Positions 36,854 to 48,700 of a DNA stretch of 64,000 nucleotides are shown here, one piece after another. Both the position numbers and the translations under genes were made by a program. How positions within the stretch are numbered: the stretch's first letter is position 1; every line of letters begins with the position of its first letter. The DNA lies in contig JAKZAN010000001.1 of the NCBI GenBank assembly GCA_023053545.1, positions 6,406,565-6,470,564 of the forward strand, given 5' to 3'. Under the pieces are notes generated by a model. The model was not told the DNA's origin. It worked only from the letters and a program-made list of their open reading frames with translations, and did no database searches. Source of the DNA: Lepidurus packardi. Taxonomy: Eukaryota > Arthropoda > Branchiopoda > Notostraca > Triopsidae.

Positions 36854-39800
36854 GGGGGGATTGAGACTTTTTGCGGATCGTTTCTGCAGCTATACGAAAC
36901 ACTTTGGAGGGGGTGTAGGGGATATCCTATGTGAAAAGTGCTTGAAGCTGTAGAGGTAAAGCAGGGGAAAAGGAGGTACATGGTAAGTTTGGGATTGTGA
37001 GTGAGGCAATTCTTGCAGGTTGGATATCAGACTCGTTACGAAGTTAACGCTGTATGTTGTTGGGCGGAAGCGGAATAGACAGGCAATGGAGAATGGCGGA
37101 AGGGTTTGGGGACAGGTGGTAGTCGTTAGGGTCCACACGTGTAGGCTTCTTTTTGGCCCCTACGACGTGCATTTTCCAGCGTATGTAACCACTTTTTGTA
37201 TAGGGAAGTAATGCGTTTACATCGTACTACAGATGTGTAACATTGCTTGCTGCCGTTGCCGGGGACAATTTGAAACACTTACTGCGCCATGTTTTTTTTC
37301 CTTTAAAAAAATAATGAAATAAAAATCCTAGCCTCGCATTCCATTCTGCAATCTTTTGTTATTGGGAAACACGAGTCGGTATTCTTAAGTGAAAAGTTTG
37401 CAAGTTCTGTGGGTGTCTGGCTCTTCTCTAAAAGGCTTCAAATGTGGGATTTTGGTGTAGTTTTGCCTTGCGTTTACTTTGTCATGGACTCGTTGTTCCT
37501 TGCAGTCTACAATAGCTAGGAAACACGGATTGTTCACGGGCCCCCCCTCCCTTGTTCCATTTTTCCGGTCCTCTATGTAGGCTACTATGATTCTTTTAAA
37601 TGTCTGCAAAGCACGATATGGTTCTGTTTCTGTTTCATTTCTCGTTATAGATACCGCATGGATCGATTGGTTAAACTTGAGCGTGGTTATTGTTAATGCC
37701 CCTCTCCCCTTGTTTTCCTTTTCTATATGTAATTTCCGTACACAAGTGTGTTAAAAACACCCTAACGCGACATTTAAATACTTGGATTCAAGCGGGGAAA
37801 GAAGATAAGGTAGTAATAGATTAATTGAGGGTTTGGCGTGAAAAAGTATGCGTAAGCTGGCCAATGACTACTTCGTGGTTGTCACGTTGGCGGCGCCAAT
37901 GAGAGGGATGGGTTATGCAGCCGATGAACAACGGAGCCGTTTCGTAGGATTTCGACCACATTTTGAATAGGAATTGACTCAGCGTATTGAAGCGTTTCCT
38001 TGATTATTAGCTACACGGAATCCAGTGTTGAATCATCTTGTTTACAAATTTCCCAATTACGTTTACTGTCAAGTACCAGTTTAGAATATTCAGTATCAGT
38101 TTGTGAAGCATATATACTATCCAAAAGTAAAGGAGGTGGTTACGACAGTTGTTAAGTAGTAGTAGTAGTAGTGGGGAGAAAAACGAATGTAATGTGATGT
38201 AAAGGAGAGGGAGGCCATCTAATGAAATGGGGGGAAAGAAAGCCTGAAAGTGGGAGAGCGCGTCGAGTCTTTCTCTACACTTTCCTCTCGCTTTAACCAG
38301 CCCCGGCGGCTGATTATTTGCAAAAACTTTTGAGTTGGACAGTGAAGGGTCCCCCCTTTCTAGCAAACGCAACCGAAACACGTATAGTGTTTTGTGCGGC
38401 GCCAAGGAACAGAGCCAACAAGACCCCAATTATCCGTATGATATCGGAATCGGTGCGTGCTTTCGTCCTGACCACTATTTTTTCTCGGTGTGATTTTAGT
38501 GCACAAAACACTTACGGTTCTGAGATTTCTCCACTTGTGTTTCATAACTCAAAGAATAGAATTTGACGGAAGCTCGAGTTTAAAAAGAATAGTGACGGAT
38601 GTATCGCATCGCTGTTATGCCGAGTAATGCGTACAGCGTTACTCGTTTTTTGAGGCCCTTTTTGAGCATGTAGAAAGGTAAAATAAATTGATTTTTGTTT
38701 TCAGACTGTGTGTGTGTGTGTGTACAAGCCCACGAAGCGCTTGGGCGAAAGGGGTACCAAATAAAAGGGGGGTCTAAAGGGTTTGGAACGAAAGAGCCAG
38801 ACAGAACAAGCCAGGCAACAACGGAGTCGTTTTAAAAGTTGTTGGTCAGGGACAAAAATATGCAGGCAAGCAGGCCAGACAAGACGCAAGGACAAGGCTG
38901 TTTGTCGTCGCCGTGGGATTTTACCAGGGTCGCGCGGCTTGGGCACTGGGTTTGGTTTGGCCTTCTTTCGCTGGCTCTTGACAGCAGAGGGAGAGAGGCA
39001 CCATGTGTTCTTTTTAGACTTGGCATGCTTGTTATTTCTTGTGTGTGTTTTTTTTCCACGCTGAATAAGGTGCAAAATACTAGGAACAAGCCAAGCAAGC
39101 ATCTTGGGAAAGCGTCCAGGGTAGAAAGCCTGGTATGCGTGGTGGAGAGTGGCGAGTTCGAGGAAAGCACGCTACGCTACCTAAGCTTAGTGCCAGATAG
39201 TATTGGTAGCAGTGGAGTATGTATGTATGGAGCTTTTGGTGTATGTAAAGCGTATGTGGAGCACGGTAGGGCGGGGCCATGAGTGCGCAGAATCCAGCGG
39301 AACTGCTAGTGCCTTCTCTGAAGGAGTCCGAAGGTATTAGGGCAAACGCCAAGGCTAAAGAGAGCGCCAAATTAGCTTGGCTCGGGCTCAGCAAGACAAC
39401 TTACGTGCATTGTATAGCGCGTGTCCCGTGTGCTCTTGGCCCCGGGGCTGCTAGGCACGCCATCATGGCGGTTTTTGGCGAGTTAGGTAGAGTCTAGCAC
39501 ACTGTGCGAGTGGTTTGGGTTTGGTTGGATGTGAAGCGCGTGCTTCTGGAAAATTTTGTTCAAATAGAATAAAAGTGCCTAGCCTCATTTACCTCTGTTG
39601 TATGCACTGCCAGTCCTTGTATCGACTGTTCATCCAAGAACTGGACTAGAATCCTCTGTGGTGAACCAAACAAACTGTCCAATCATACTGTCCTTCAGAG
39701 AAGTCTTGATCGGTGGATTTATTAAACATTGCAAGGTGAGTCGTGCACGATCTTAGGCCTAGTAAAAAATGTAATATTACGCATGGGCTCGGTTACGGCG

Positions 39801-42800
39801 TGGAATAAATTGCAGTGGTTGGCTTCCAAAGTTAAAGGAGTTGTTGTAAGGTTTGTTGTGTCCAGTTCGTGTCATTGACACCAAATCTTTCTTTGTTTGT
39901 TTTTTTTATCTCTTTATTAGGATTATGTATTTCCCTGGCTAGGTTTAAAAAACAATCTTAAAACATCTTTAAACATATTTATCCGGACTTCCAAATGGTG
40001 TTTTGAAAGGTAGAGAGGTATAACTTACACTATACCAGAGGACTGTATCCGAGTACACACAATATTGGTCCCTTTTTTGGTTTTGTTTGTTTTTTCGTGA
40101 TGGATTTTTAAATTAGTTAGTAGTCAGTAAGACCGTATGTCTGGCTCTGATAATAATAGTCCGGTAAGAAAGTTACTTCGCCACTAAGACTACTACTACT
40201 TTCCGTCTTGGAAGTACAGAGGCAAACGACCCTTCCAGGCTATTACAAGTTATGCCAAGGTATTATAACGCATTTTTCTTTTTTCCTTTATTAATGCCGG
40301 ACTTTTTGTGAACATTCCTTTTTGGCATTCCTCGGTTTTCGAAGTGTCTGCCCGTCCCCCTTTGCTGCTAGTGGCAGTATAGGCTGTTCTTTTACATCGA
40401 AGAAGCAGCATTAACCCCCCACATTCCTTAGGCAAGAATTAATAAGCGAATATTGTGATTCATTCCAGCGACATTGGCCCTCAAATTTCGACACAGGGAA
40501 TCTAAGTTAGAATGTGTTGCGGAAGCTGGGAACCCAAGGGAAAGCGTGGACTTGACCGTTCTAATGAGTTCCATACGCTAAACGTGATGACACTCATTTG
40601 TTGCTTCTTCATAGACAGACCTAGCCTCCTTGTGTCCTTGGGCAACTGTTGGTGGGGAATGATACTTTTTTCGTGTTTCTTGGTTGACTATCTATGAGAG
40701 GGTACTTTTCGGTCTCTTTAGGATTTGCTAGCAAAGCTATGGGTAGAAAAAGCGTCAACTACACGGCTACATAGAGCGTTCATTGACCCGCACACACGCA
40801 TCTATATACACGCACGCATATATTTATATTTCCCTTGCATACTACTCTGGAGCCGGTGCCGAACGCCAGCCTCGACGTTCCTACAAGCAAACGTGGTAAT
40901 TTCTGCATGCCAAGCATTGTGGTAACGTTTTTCTGCAATCAGGGGTTTACAGTTTACGAGACGTTTCAAATCCTTCACAAGTACATAAGTATTACGGTTA
41001 ACGTGGTTTACATTTCGAAGAATGCACAGTTTCGAGTTTGAGGGAAAAGCCAAGAATAACCACTGACAGATCCCCCACCCTCGGAGAAAGAAGAAAACAA
41101 AAATTAAGGTCGCAAATGAGATTTTGCTGTTGAAAACCAATCGCGATGGTTAATCTGTGCCGTTTGAACCAAAAAAAAACGGATGAGAAAAGTCGACAAC
41201 GTTCCCCTTTCGTGAACCGTTTTTCCTGTTTTCGTAAATAATCACCCCTAGTTCTTTTTTAACACTTGACTTGTGCCAAACCGTCCAAAACGAGAAGGAT
41301 TTTTTGACAAAAATTTTTAACCAATAAGGTTTGGAGGTCTTGGTTGAGCTTTCAGTCAGGCGCATTGGGCCAAGACCGCGGGCCTAAAAGCAAAGCCGAC
41401 CTCGTGCTTTGCCAGCAACGGCCTTCTCGGGCTCGTTTCGGCATTAGTGCTTTTATCCAGGACCCTTCAAGCCCCGTCGGTTTCAAAATAACTTTTCCTG
41501 CCACCCCGGTTCCATTGCTTTCTTTGCCTCACGTTGCTCCACGACTTGAATCTCGACTCGCATAAAAAGGCGCATATGTCCTAGTATTCGCATTGATACA
41601 ACCATCCCCAAGGACATGAGTTTCAGTTTTGGCATACTATATTTGCGAAAAGCATTTGAATCTCAAAAGTAAAGTGTTAAAACTACCCAAAAAGTCCAGT
41701 TAAAATTTTGACGATTTACTATTACAGCGACGAAAGTCAGTTCGGTCCCCCCAAATATGGTGTTAACTCCTCCAAAATTAAAAATGTAATTTGAAATTTC
41801 GACGATTTACTACTATATTTGCGAAAGTTTATTGAGCCACACCCAAATAAGGTGTTAACGCCCCCAAAAATTCAAGATTTGAGTTAAAATTTCGACAATT
41901 TACTATTATATTTGTGCCGCTCTGTTCGGCCTCCCAAAAATTTTTAAATCCCCCCAAATTCAAGATTTTAAGTTGAAATCTTGGTGATTGTTACTTTTGT
42001 CGGGCCAGAAAACGAGATTACTTAAAATTGCCCCTAATAATTCGATGGGAAAGTCTGTTCAGCCCCTCAAATAAGGTGTTAACTCCCCCCAAATCCAATA
42101 TTTGAAGTTGAAATTTGGAAAAGTGTGATGAATGGTACTTTTGTTGTGACAGAAAATTGAATTTCTTAGAATTACGCCTAATAATTCGCATTGATGGAGG
42201 TCTTTGAGGTATAGAGATTGGTACACGCATACTTCAAGCGTTGGGTTGTCCAGGTTCATTCATTTTTTGTTTGAAAATGATTTAATTACATCAATCAAGT
42301 TAAGGAAAATACTCGGAAGTTGTTCCTTTAGTTGATAAATGGTTCGCTTACGTCTGGATTGCTTGTTTACTAAGGTTACACTCACCTTCTGGCTCACTTT
42401 ATCATACTTGGTACGAAAAAAAAAACTCGGTAGGTTGACGAAGGGGGATGAACACGAACGAAAACAGGGGTGAGTAAGGAAAACGAGTTTAAAATTGCTA
42501 GCTGATGTGGTCTCAATGATAATACTCGGAGATAACAAGCTAATGCGACAATAAACGGAAGTAAACTGGGGAAACGAACGCCAGGCAACATGGTGGAAAC
42601 AATGCACGGAGTTTTTTTTTTGCTGTCCACAATCTGAATACCGCGTGGAACTTATTTGCATTGGTACCCATTTTTCGTTATTTTTTCCCTCCATAGTTTG
42701 AACGCTCGGACAGTCATTATAAGCAACGTTCCTTTACACGTGCGTGTCGAAGATTTGGAGCGACTTCTTACTCCAGTAGGCGTAGTCCAAAAGTGCGATA

Positions 42801-45748
42801 AAGCTTCCACAAAGCGTGATCCGCAGCCCACGCCTGGTACCCAGACCATCGAAGTTGTGTACGAGACACAAGAGCAAGCCGAAGCGTAAGTTTGCCATCT
42901 TTCCGTAGAATTTCGAATGTTTGAATGATAAGATAGCCCCGAAAACAAGGCGGTGGTAAGGGTACGATGAAGGCAGAATGTTGTATTTGTAAATAGGGAA
43001 CAAACAAGCATGTGTAGATCTTGCTGTTATCTTATTGTTATCCGAGGCGGTTCCAGTTTACGACCTTCGCTTGATGTTTTTATTGATTTATTTTTTACAT
43101 TTTAGAAGATTCGTGTGCGTATTTTCATAGGTGGTTGAATGTATTTTTTCTGTTATTGGTGTCTTTCAGAGCTGCGACGCAACTGAATAATACGGAGTTT
43201 GAAGGCAACATCTTGAAAGTGGAATCCGTCATGGAGAGACGCGGAGGCAGCGCCAGCGGAGGTGGTGGAAGTAGTGTGGCGGGGCGGGGTGCAAGGGGCG
43301 GAGCCAGAGGTGGAGCAGCGGGACAAAGCTTACCATTCACGGGACCTGCGGCTGGGCCACAACGACAGCCAGATTTTCCACTCAGGTAAGGAAAACTGTT
43401 CGAAATCAAAGCAACGAAAATACAATAAAAAAAATTGAGAAATCGGATACATCGTCTACTAACTTAGTGTCGAACTACAAGCTTCTCACAGTTATGCAAA
43501 GGTAACCAGGCATTCTTTTTGGTGCGTTGGGCGTTTGCGAAACTGCAATAAGCTGGTTAGAGAAGGAATGGCAATTATACGGCATTTCGGGGGGAAACGT
43601 ATGGCTATGAAACAGGGGTTTCGTGTGACGTCACGTATGAAGGGGACTCGATGACAACCGCAGCCTTGGTTGGGGCTGTTATTGATTGACGAAAAGTGTG
43701 GCCTATGCATGCGCTCTGTTTTTATCGCTTCTTACGCGGTTTTTTGATCCGGGAAAGAAAGAAATAACGAAAAATTCTAAGTAAAAAGTACGTCTTAAAG
43801 TAAATTACAATGAATGTAAATTATATAGTAAGTGAATTGCAATGAAGTGTAGCTTCTGGTTGGTTCTTAATGTCATTGAGCTCAAACGGAGGGAAAATTT
43901 TCGAATCATGTTCTTTATCTTCACACGCAGGATTCTCGTATTGAGCGAAATGGTAGGCGCTATTATTGGGCGCCAGGGCGGCACCATACGACAGATTACG
44001 CAGCAAACGAGAGCTAGGTATGAAAAGAATTTCTCTAGTTTCATGGTTTGTAATAAAAAAGCGTTTTTTTGTTTTTGTAGAGTGGACGTCCATCGTAAAG
44101 ACAATGTGGGCTCGCTCGAAAAGGCCATCACTGTCTATGGTAACCCAGAGAACTGCACCAATGCGTGTCGAAAAATTTTAGAAGTTATGCAGCAGGAAGC
44201 CGATAACACAAACAAAGGGTAAAGAGGGTGTTTATTTTGGGAAACATTTAAATGTTTTTTAATTTTAAAATGTTGTAAAAACGGTTGTGTAGGGAGGTTT
44301 CGCTGAAGTTGCTCGCTCATAATAACTTAATTGGGCGAATTATCGGCAAAGGGGGGAATACCATTAAGAAAATTATGCAAGATACCGATACGAAGATAAG
44401 CGTATCCAGGTAAAAAGCCTCGCAAATTATCATACCTAAAAGGGACCCCTTCACCCATTTTTTTTTAAATTTAATTTTATTTAGTGCTGACGTAGAGCCT
44501 TCAGCCTTTAGTACGGGCGACGTGAGCAGCTTCAATATGGAACGGGTCATTACCATCAAAGGCAGCATAGAAAATATGTCTCGGGCAGAAGCTTTGATTA
44601 GTGCCAAATTACGCCAGAGCTATGAAAACGATTTGCAAGCCATGGCAGTACGTTTAACTGACATAACATTTTCAGTTGGATGATAAATTCATTTTTATAT
44701 GTGTCTTTCTCAAAATAGCCGCAAAGCATGATGTTCCCAGGCTTGCATCCAATGGCTATGATGTCGACGGTAGGCATGGCTTTCCCGAGGGGAGGTCCGC
44801 CCGTTCCGAACATGTATGGGCCACCAGCTGCTCCTTATCAACCTATGTATCCACCTGGAGCACCGATGCCCACGGGCACGCAGCAGGTAACTCGTATGAA
44901 TCCCCCAAAAAACCCTTTTCCTACAAAGTTAGTGGGTTTTCAAAATCGGTGATAACTTCTCTTTGCCAGGAAACATCCTATCTATACATCCCTAACAATG
45001 CAGTGGGAGCTATTATTGGGTCCAAAGGCTCGCATATTCGTAACATTATCCGGTTTTCAGGAGCGTCAGTCAAGATAGCCGCTTTAGCAGAGGGTGTGGC
45101 CGAACCGCAACAGGAACGCAAAGTAACTATTGTGGGTACTCCGGAAGCTCAATGGAAAGTAAGTGTGTTGGAGGATTTTTTTTTATTATTATTTATCCAC
45201 GTCTGCAAATTTCTTATTCATTCGATTGGACATCCTAGGCACAGTACCTGATATTTGAAAAAATGCGGGAAGAAGGGTTTATGTCACCAGGTGAAGAAGT
45301 GCGTTTGACGATTGAAGTGCTCGTGCCTTCGAGTCAAGTAGGGCGAATTATTGGAAAAGGTGGCCAAAATGTACGAGAGTTACAAAGATCCACCTCGTGT
45401 ACCATCAAGCTGCCTGAACATGGCGCTTCCGTGGGGGAAGAAACCACAGTGCACATTATTGGAGCATTCTATGCATCTCAGGTAAGATAATCGAACAAGA
45501 CCCCCCTCTTGTTCCTCGTTGACCAAGTTGCTTAACTTTGTTATTTGGCATCTGTCAATTTCCTTTTGAATTGTTAGTCTGCCCAGCGTCGTATCCGTGC
45601 CATGATCAGCCAACAAACATCAGGTGCGGGTCCCACCCCCCCCAGTGGGCGTTTACGGGCGTTGTCGGGCTCAGGCTCCGCCTCTGGATCCGCCTCCGGC
45701 CACCCTGGCTCCAGTAGATCGCGAGATCGGGAGCGAGAGCAGCAGTAG
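27274..45748 (+). CDS. Imp: Imp / IGF2BP: RNA-binding protein with two RRM and four KH domains
   Basis: Cytoplasmic mRNA-binding protein of the IGF2BP/VICKZ family, which controls mRNA transport, stability and translation. Twelve exons join in frame to 640 residues: 27274-27451, 31047-31110, 42697-42885, 43170-43385, 43931-44017, 44081-44218, 44293-44409, 44485-44647, 44719-44886, 44970-45158, 45239-45481 and 45578-45748. RRM1 ([19 protein letters not shown]) is coded by exons 1-2. RRM2 ([20 protein letters not shown]) is coded by exons 3-4, followed by a Gly/Arg-rich linker. The four KH domains show GxxG loops GRQG, GKGG, GSKG and GKGG. A Pro/Met-rich linker ([20 protein letters not shown]) separates KH2 from KH3. 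The tail is Ser/Gly-rich and ends RDREREQQ. Intron 1 is 3.6 kb and intron 2 is 11.6 kb, while the others are short. Drosophila Imp is described as lacking the RRMs, so their presence here is noteworthy. Confidence 0.95.
27452..31046 (+). other. Imp intron 1
   Basis: A 3.6-kb intron between the two RRM1 exons. A GC-rich patch at about 27640-27900 is open in several frames but has no recognisable product. A strong palindrome and inverted repeat sit at 29344-29417. No RNA gene is recognised. Confidence 0.6.
29344..29417. repeat. Inverted repeat with a perfect 26-base palindrome
   Basis: Positions 29353-29378 read the same on both strands (half-site ATTGCACGTTTCA). A wider inverted pair of about 27 bases (29344-29370 and 29391-29417) differs by one base of length. 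It could form a hairpin or cruciform inside Imp intron 1. Confidence 0.75.
31221..31275. repeat. Near-perfect hairpin in Imp intron 2
   Basis: The left arm 31221-31244 pairs with the right arm 31251-31275 across a 6-base loop (ATAATT). The core GGGTAGTACCCTTGGTAC is broken only by a 3-base insertion in the right arm and 2 extra bases in the left. The loop is shorter than in a typical miRNA precursor. Confidence 0.7.
35411..35590. repeat. Two-copy tandem duplication, period 90
   Basis: A block beginning TACCATTTATTAATTGTATT at 35411 recurs at 35501. The first 62 bases of the two copies differ at only a handful of positions (ending CTTAAAGCATTA and CTTCAAGCATTA). Confidence 0.7.
36815..36851 (+). 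repeat. Poly-G run of 37 bases
   Basis: An uninterrupted G homopolymer followed by TT and six more G. An 18-base poly-C run lies 700 bases upstream (about 36104-36121). Such tracts can form quadruplexes and are also prone to sequencing and assembly length errors. Confidence 0.8.
41620..42200. repeat. Diverged tandem array, unit about 90 bases
   Basis: About five to six imperfect units share the order ATTTCGACGATTTACTAT, a GTTCGGCCCC-like stretch, AAATAAGGTGTTAACTCCCC and AAATTCAAGATTT. The units are clearly related by eye but strongly diverged, and the last ones carry a different insert. Confidence 0.6.
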
Positions 45749-48700
45749 CACCACAGTTAACAATAAATTCGTTTCATCGTCGTTTTTCAAACACACAACG
45801 CAACGCTTACATCTTTTTCCCTTGACTTCTGATCCAACATTCGTGGCTCCGTGCATGGGAGGCGTGGAATCTTACCACTTACGTATGTTTGGGGAGAAGG
45901 GGCCATTTCTTACTCTCTCCGTTGAAACGCTATAGGTAACGACGTAAATGAAATGAAAAACACACAACAAACTAAAGAACACAAGTGAAAACAAGAACTT
46001 CAAATCCTCACGCCCCGCTCCACCCTGTCCGCCGTGCCTTGAAGCCAGTGTGCCAGGAATTACCTCAAGTCACATGGGACAAAATAACCGCGATGAATGC
46101 ATTTTTGTTAACGTTTTTGATTTGAGGAGTTTTCTCTTTTGTTTTTTTATTTTTTTTCTTGGTGACTTTCCCTCCCCCCGCTGCGTCTGCCAAGACTGCC
46201 AAAGCAGCCATGCCATGCGAGACCAAGTTTGTTGTTCTTAATGTGAGAACCAGACAATTGGAACGATTGAAAGCACGAAAAGGACTGGCGGGTTCCAAAT
46301 GTGGACGGGAATCTGAAAAAATGTTACATTTAAAGAAGAAATAAACGAAAAAAATAAATAAAAAGAATGCTGCCGAGTGACCTGGGCACTAGTCAAGACG
46401 TGGTTTAGTGCTGACCAGGGCTGCATCTTTCCTTTCTTTCGGTGCGAAATAAACAACAAGAACCACGTGACAGAGCCGAAAAAGGAGGGAGCATTTTTTG
46501 GACCAAGAAAATGACAATACTTGGGTGTTCGTGTGTTGTTCCGGAAACAAGAAATATGCAGTTGAACATGGACAAGTGGACTTTTTTTTTGCTGCCCCCT
46601 TAACAAAAACTCACCCCGAAGGACAGAAACGGATAGTATACGTAACAGGACCGACCTATATGTGTGTGCGCGCGCGTGTGTGTGTTGTGCTTGCGAATTT
46701 ATGGATGCGTCCAGTATGTTGCTTGTTTCTTTGGTTACGCCTGGCCTGTGGGTCGAAATTTTTCTTACATTGGCCAGACTAGCCAGTGAGAGGAATGGCG
46801 AGAAAAAAGCTCGAAAACCGAAGCAGTCGAACCCTTCTTTAATGCTCTTGAAAAACAAAATAGTGCCATGCATTTTCAAAGGATTTTCAAATGGGGTAGC
46901 TACTCTCCTCTTCGTTACTCCTGCTCCCTCTCCCCCACACACACTCCCTCTCTTGTTGTAGTGCGCTAAAAATCACAGCGCTCTTCAGGGAATTTGCTTC
47001 ATCGAAAGCGCTCAGGGTTTCTGGGGGATTGTAGATGAACCCCAAAGAATCGCAAAAAGGGGAAAAACTGACAAAAAGTCGGAAAAACAGTTTTCTTTTC
47101 CTTCCCTACACACACAACAGAACACGTTCCCAGACTCACGTAAACGTAAGAAAGGACAAAGAAAAGCTTTATTTTTGATAAGTTGTCAAAAGCGAATAGG
47201 CCGGAATGGTAAATCCCCGCCGCTATTTTCTGCAGTGCAAAAATATTGCGCGACCAGATTCAAGTTCAACCTTTTCACCGAGTTCTTAAACTTTGGCAGC
47301 AGATGAAGAAAGGCAAGTCGTAAAGCATGGCCTCCGTTCGAACCCAACGAATAAGAATAAGAAGACAATGAAATCGTATCTCTCGGAAATAGAAATGGGA
47401 CTAAGACAAAGAAGGGCTGGCGCCGTGCTTCTTCCACGTTTGAAAAATAGAAAAACTTTAAACTTCCGTTATGTTAAGCATTACAGTCGGTCAGATAAAG
47501 ACACGCCGCCCTCTTCAAACTTTCAAACTTCCCTATGCTGACATACTAGCATAAGCTTCATTGGACAGTACGTACACTCATCCTTCTCTGACCCGATCCA
47601 TGCACCGTGGAGCCGTACGGAACAAAAAGTGCATATGGGATTTCAAAACGAAGAAATGGTTAGGACGATAGACTTGCTTACTGGGAAAACAAAACAAAAC
47701 TGTCTGGATTGGGACCTCTGATGAACCCTCCGAAAAAATGGGTCCGAAATGGTTGAAAAAATTGACGTACACCGGAAACTTTTTTGCAACTCTGAGAACT
47801 TCGCAGTGTCCGCTTCTGTAGAAATTTTAATGAGCCAACTACCTCATTTGTGAAACCCAACGCCATCAAAAATCATGAATTGACTGGAAAAGTGGATAAT
47901 TCGGAACAAACTTTCTTGCGGATGTTGGAATTTCTGCCATCAAAGAAAAAAAAAGACATCTGCACCCTGGAAATCATCGTACGGGTGACATGAGAAACAA
48001 AATTGACCAACTTGAAGAAAAACAAACTGTGGTCCCCCACCCCTTTATCCCTTTTACGAATTAATGCGAACGAAATTTTGGTAACTCTGGATTACCTTTT
48101 ACGTAAGCTTCTGATGTAACACCTCTGCCCCTCACCCCTCTTTCCGTTTTCGGAAATTCCTCAAAGAAAAAAAGAAATAAGAATCAAGCATCTTGGTCCA
48201 GGTTTAGAGCTCTTTTGGGTTTACAACTTACTAAACTCAAAGATTTGCCCTGTTCACAGTGAGAATATAACCATAATCCATAACGTTCAAGCTTTGCGAA
48301 CTTCCGACTCTCCAGATCGATTTTCACAATAATGAAGTTTTGGAAGCTGGTTCACGAATCACTGTTTTTCTGTAATATGCTAATGCACACCCCCCTCCCC
48401 CCGTTTACCTTCTCTAAAATAATGGACTAATTAAACTGTCTGAAACCGTACTCATGTTTGCCAGCTTCCCTCTTCCCCCCCCCCCCCCCCTATTCCCTTC
48501 AGAGAAGAACTCGCGTGAATATTTTCAGACCATCCAAAGTTTACGCCAGCCAACAAGTTTGCAAATTCTCCCCCTCCCCCCATATCACCCGTTCTCGTTT
48601 TAGTCGCCGTGTATGGATAAAATAGCTTAAAAACAAGAGATTTCACGGATAGGGCTCTTTTAATTTAATTTGATTTAACAGTTCTAATTTTTTTATCTTT

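Larger units (their letters stand above)
31111..42696 (+). other. Imp intron 2, long and repeat-rich
   Basis: An 11.6-kb intron separating the RRM1 and RRM2 exons. It holds a near-perfect hairpin (31221-31275), a 90-base duplication (35411-35590), a poly-C run near 36104-36121, a 37-base poly-G run (36815-36851), a (TG)n run near 38706 and a diverged ~90-base tandem array (about 41620-42200). GC-rich patches at 36.3, 38.8-39.5 and 41.4 kb are open in several frames but match nothing I know. A strong donor at 39736 may end an alternative first exon. Confidence 0.6.

Noticed and set aside
38701-39282. Overlapping long frames on both strands near 39 kb
   Set aside because: Several frames are open at once because the patch is GC-rich and poor in stops. 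None reads like a protein. The patch itself is noted as a possible alternative first exon.
46238-46942. 234-residue minus-strand open frame in the Imp 3' region
   Set aside because: Composition follows the low-complexity UTR, it has no recognisable domain or splice context, and it overlaps the Imp poly(A) signals in antisense.
47270-47345. Short sequence with a GTTCGAACCC box resembling a tRNA internal promoter
   Set aside because: No matching A box or cloverleaf stems could be found around it.
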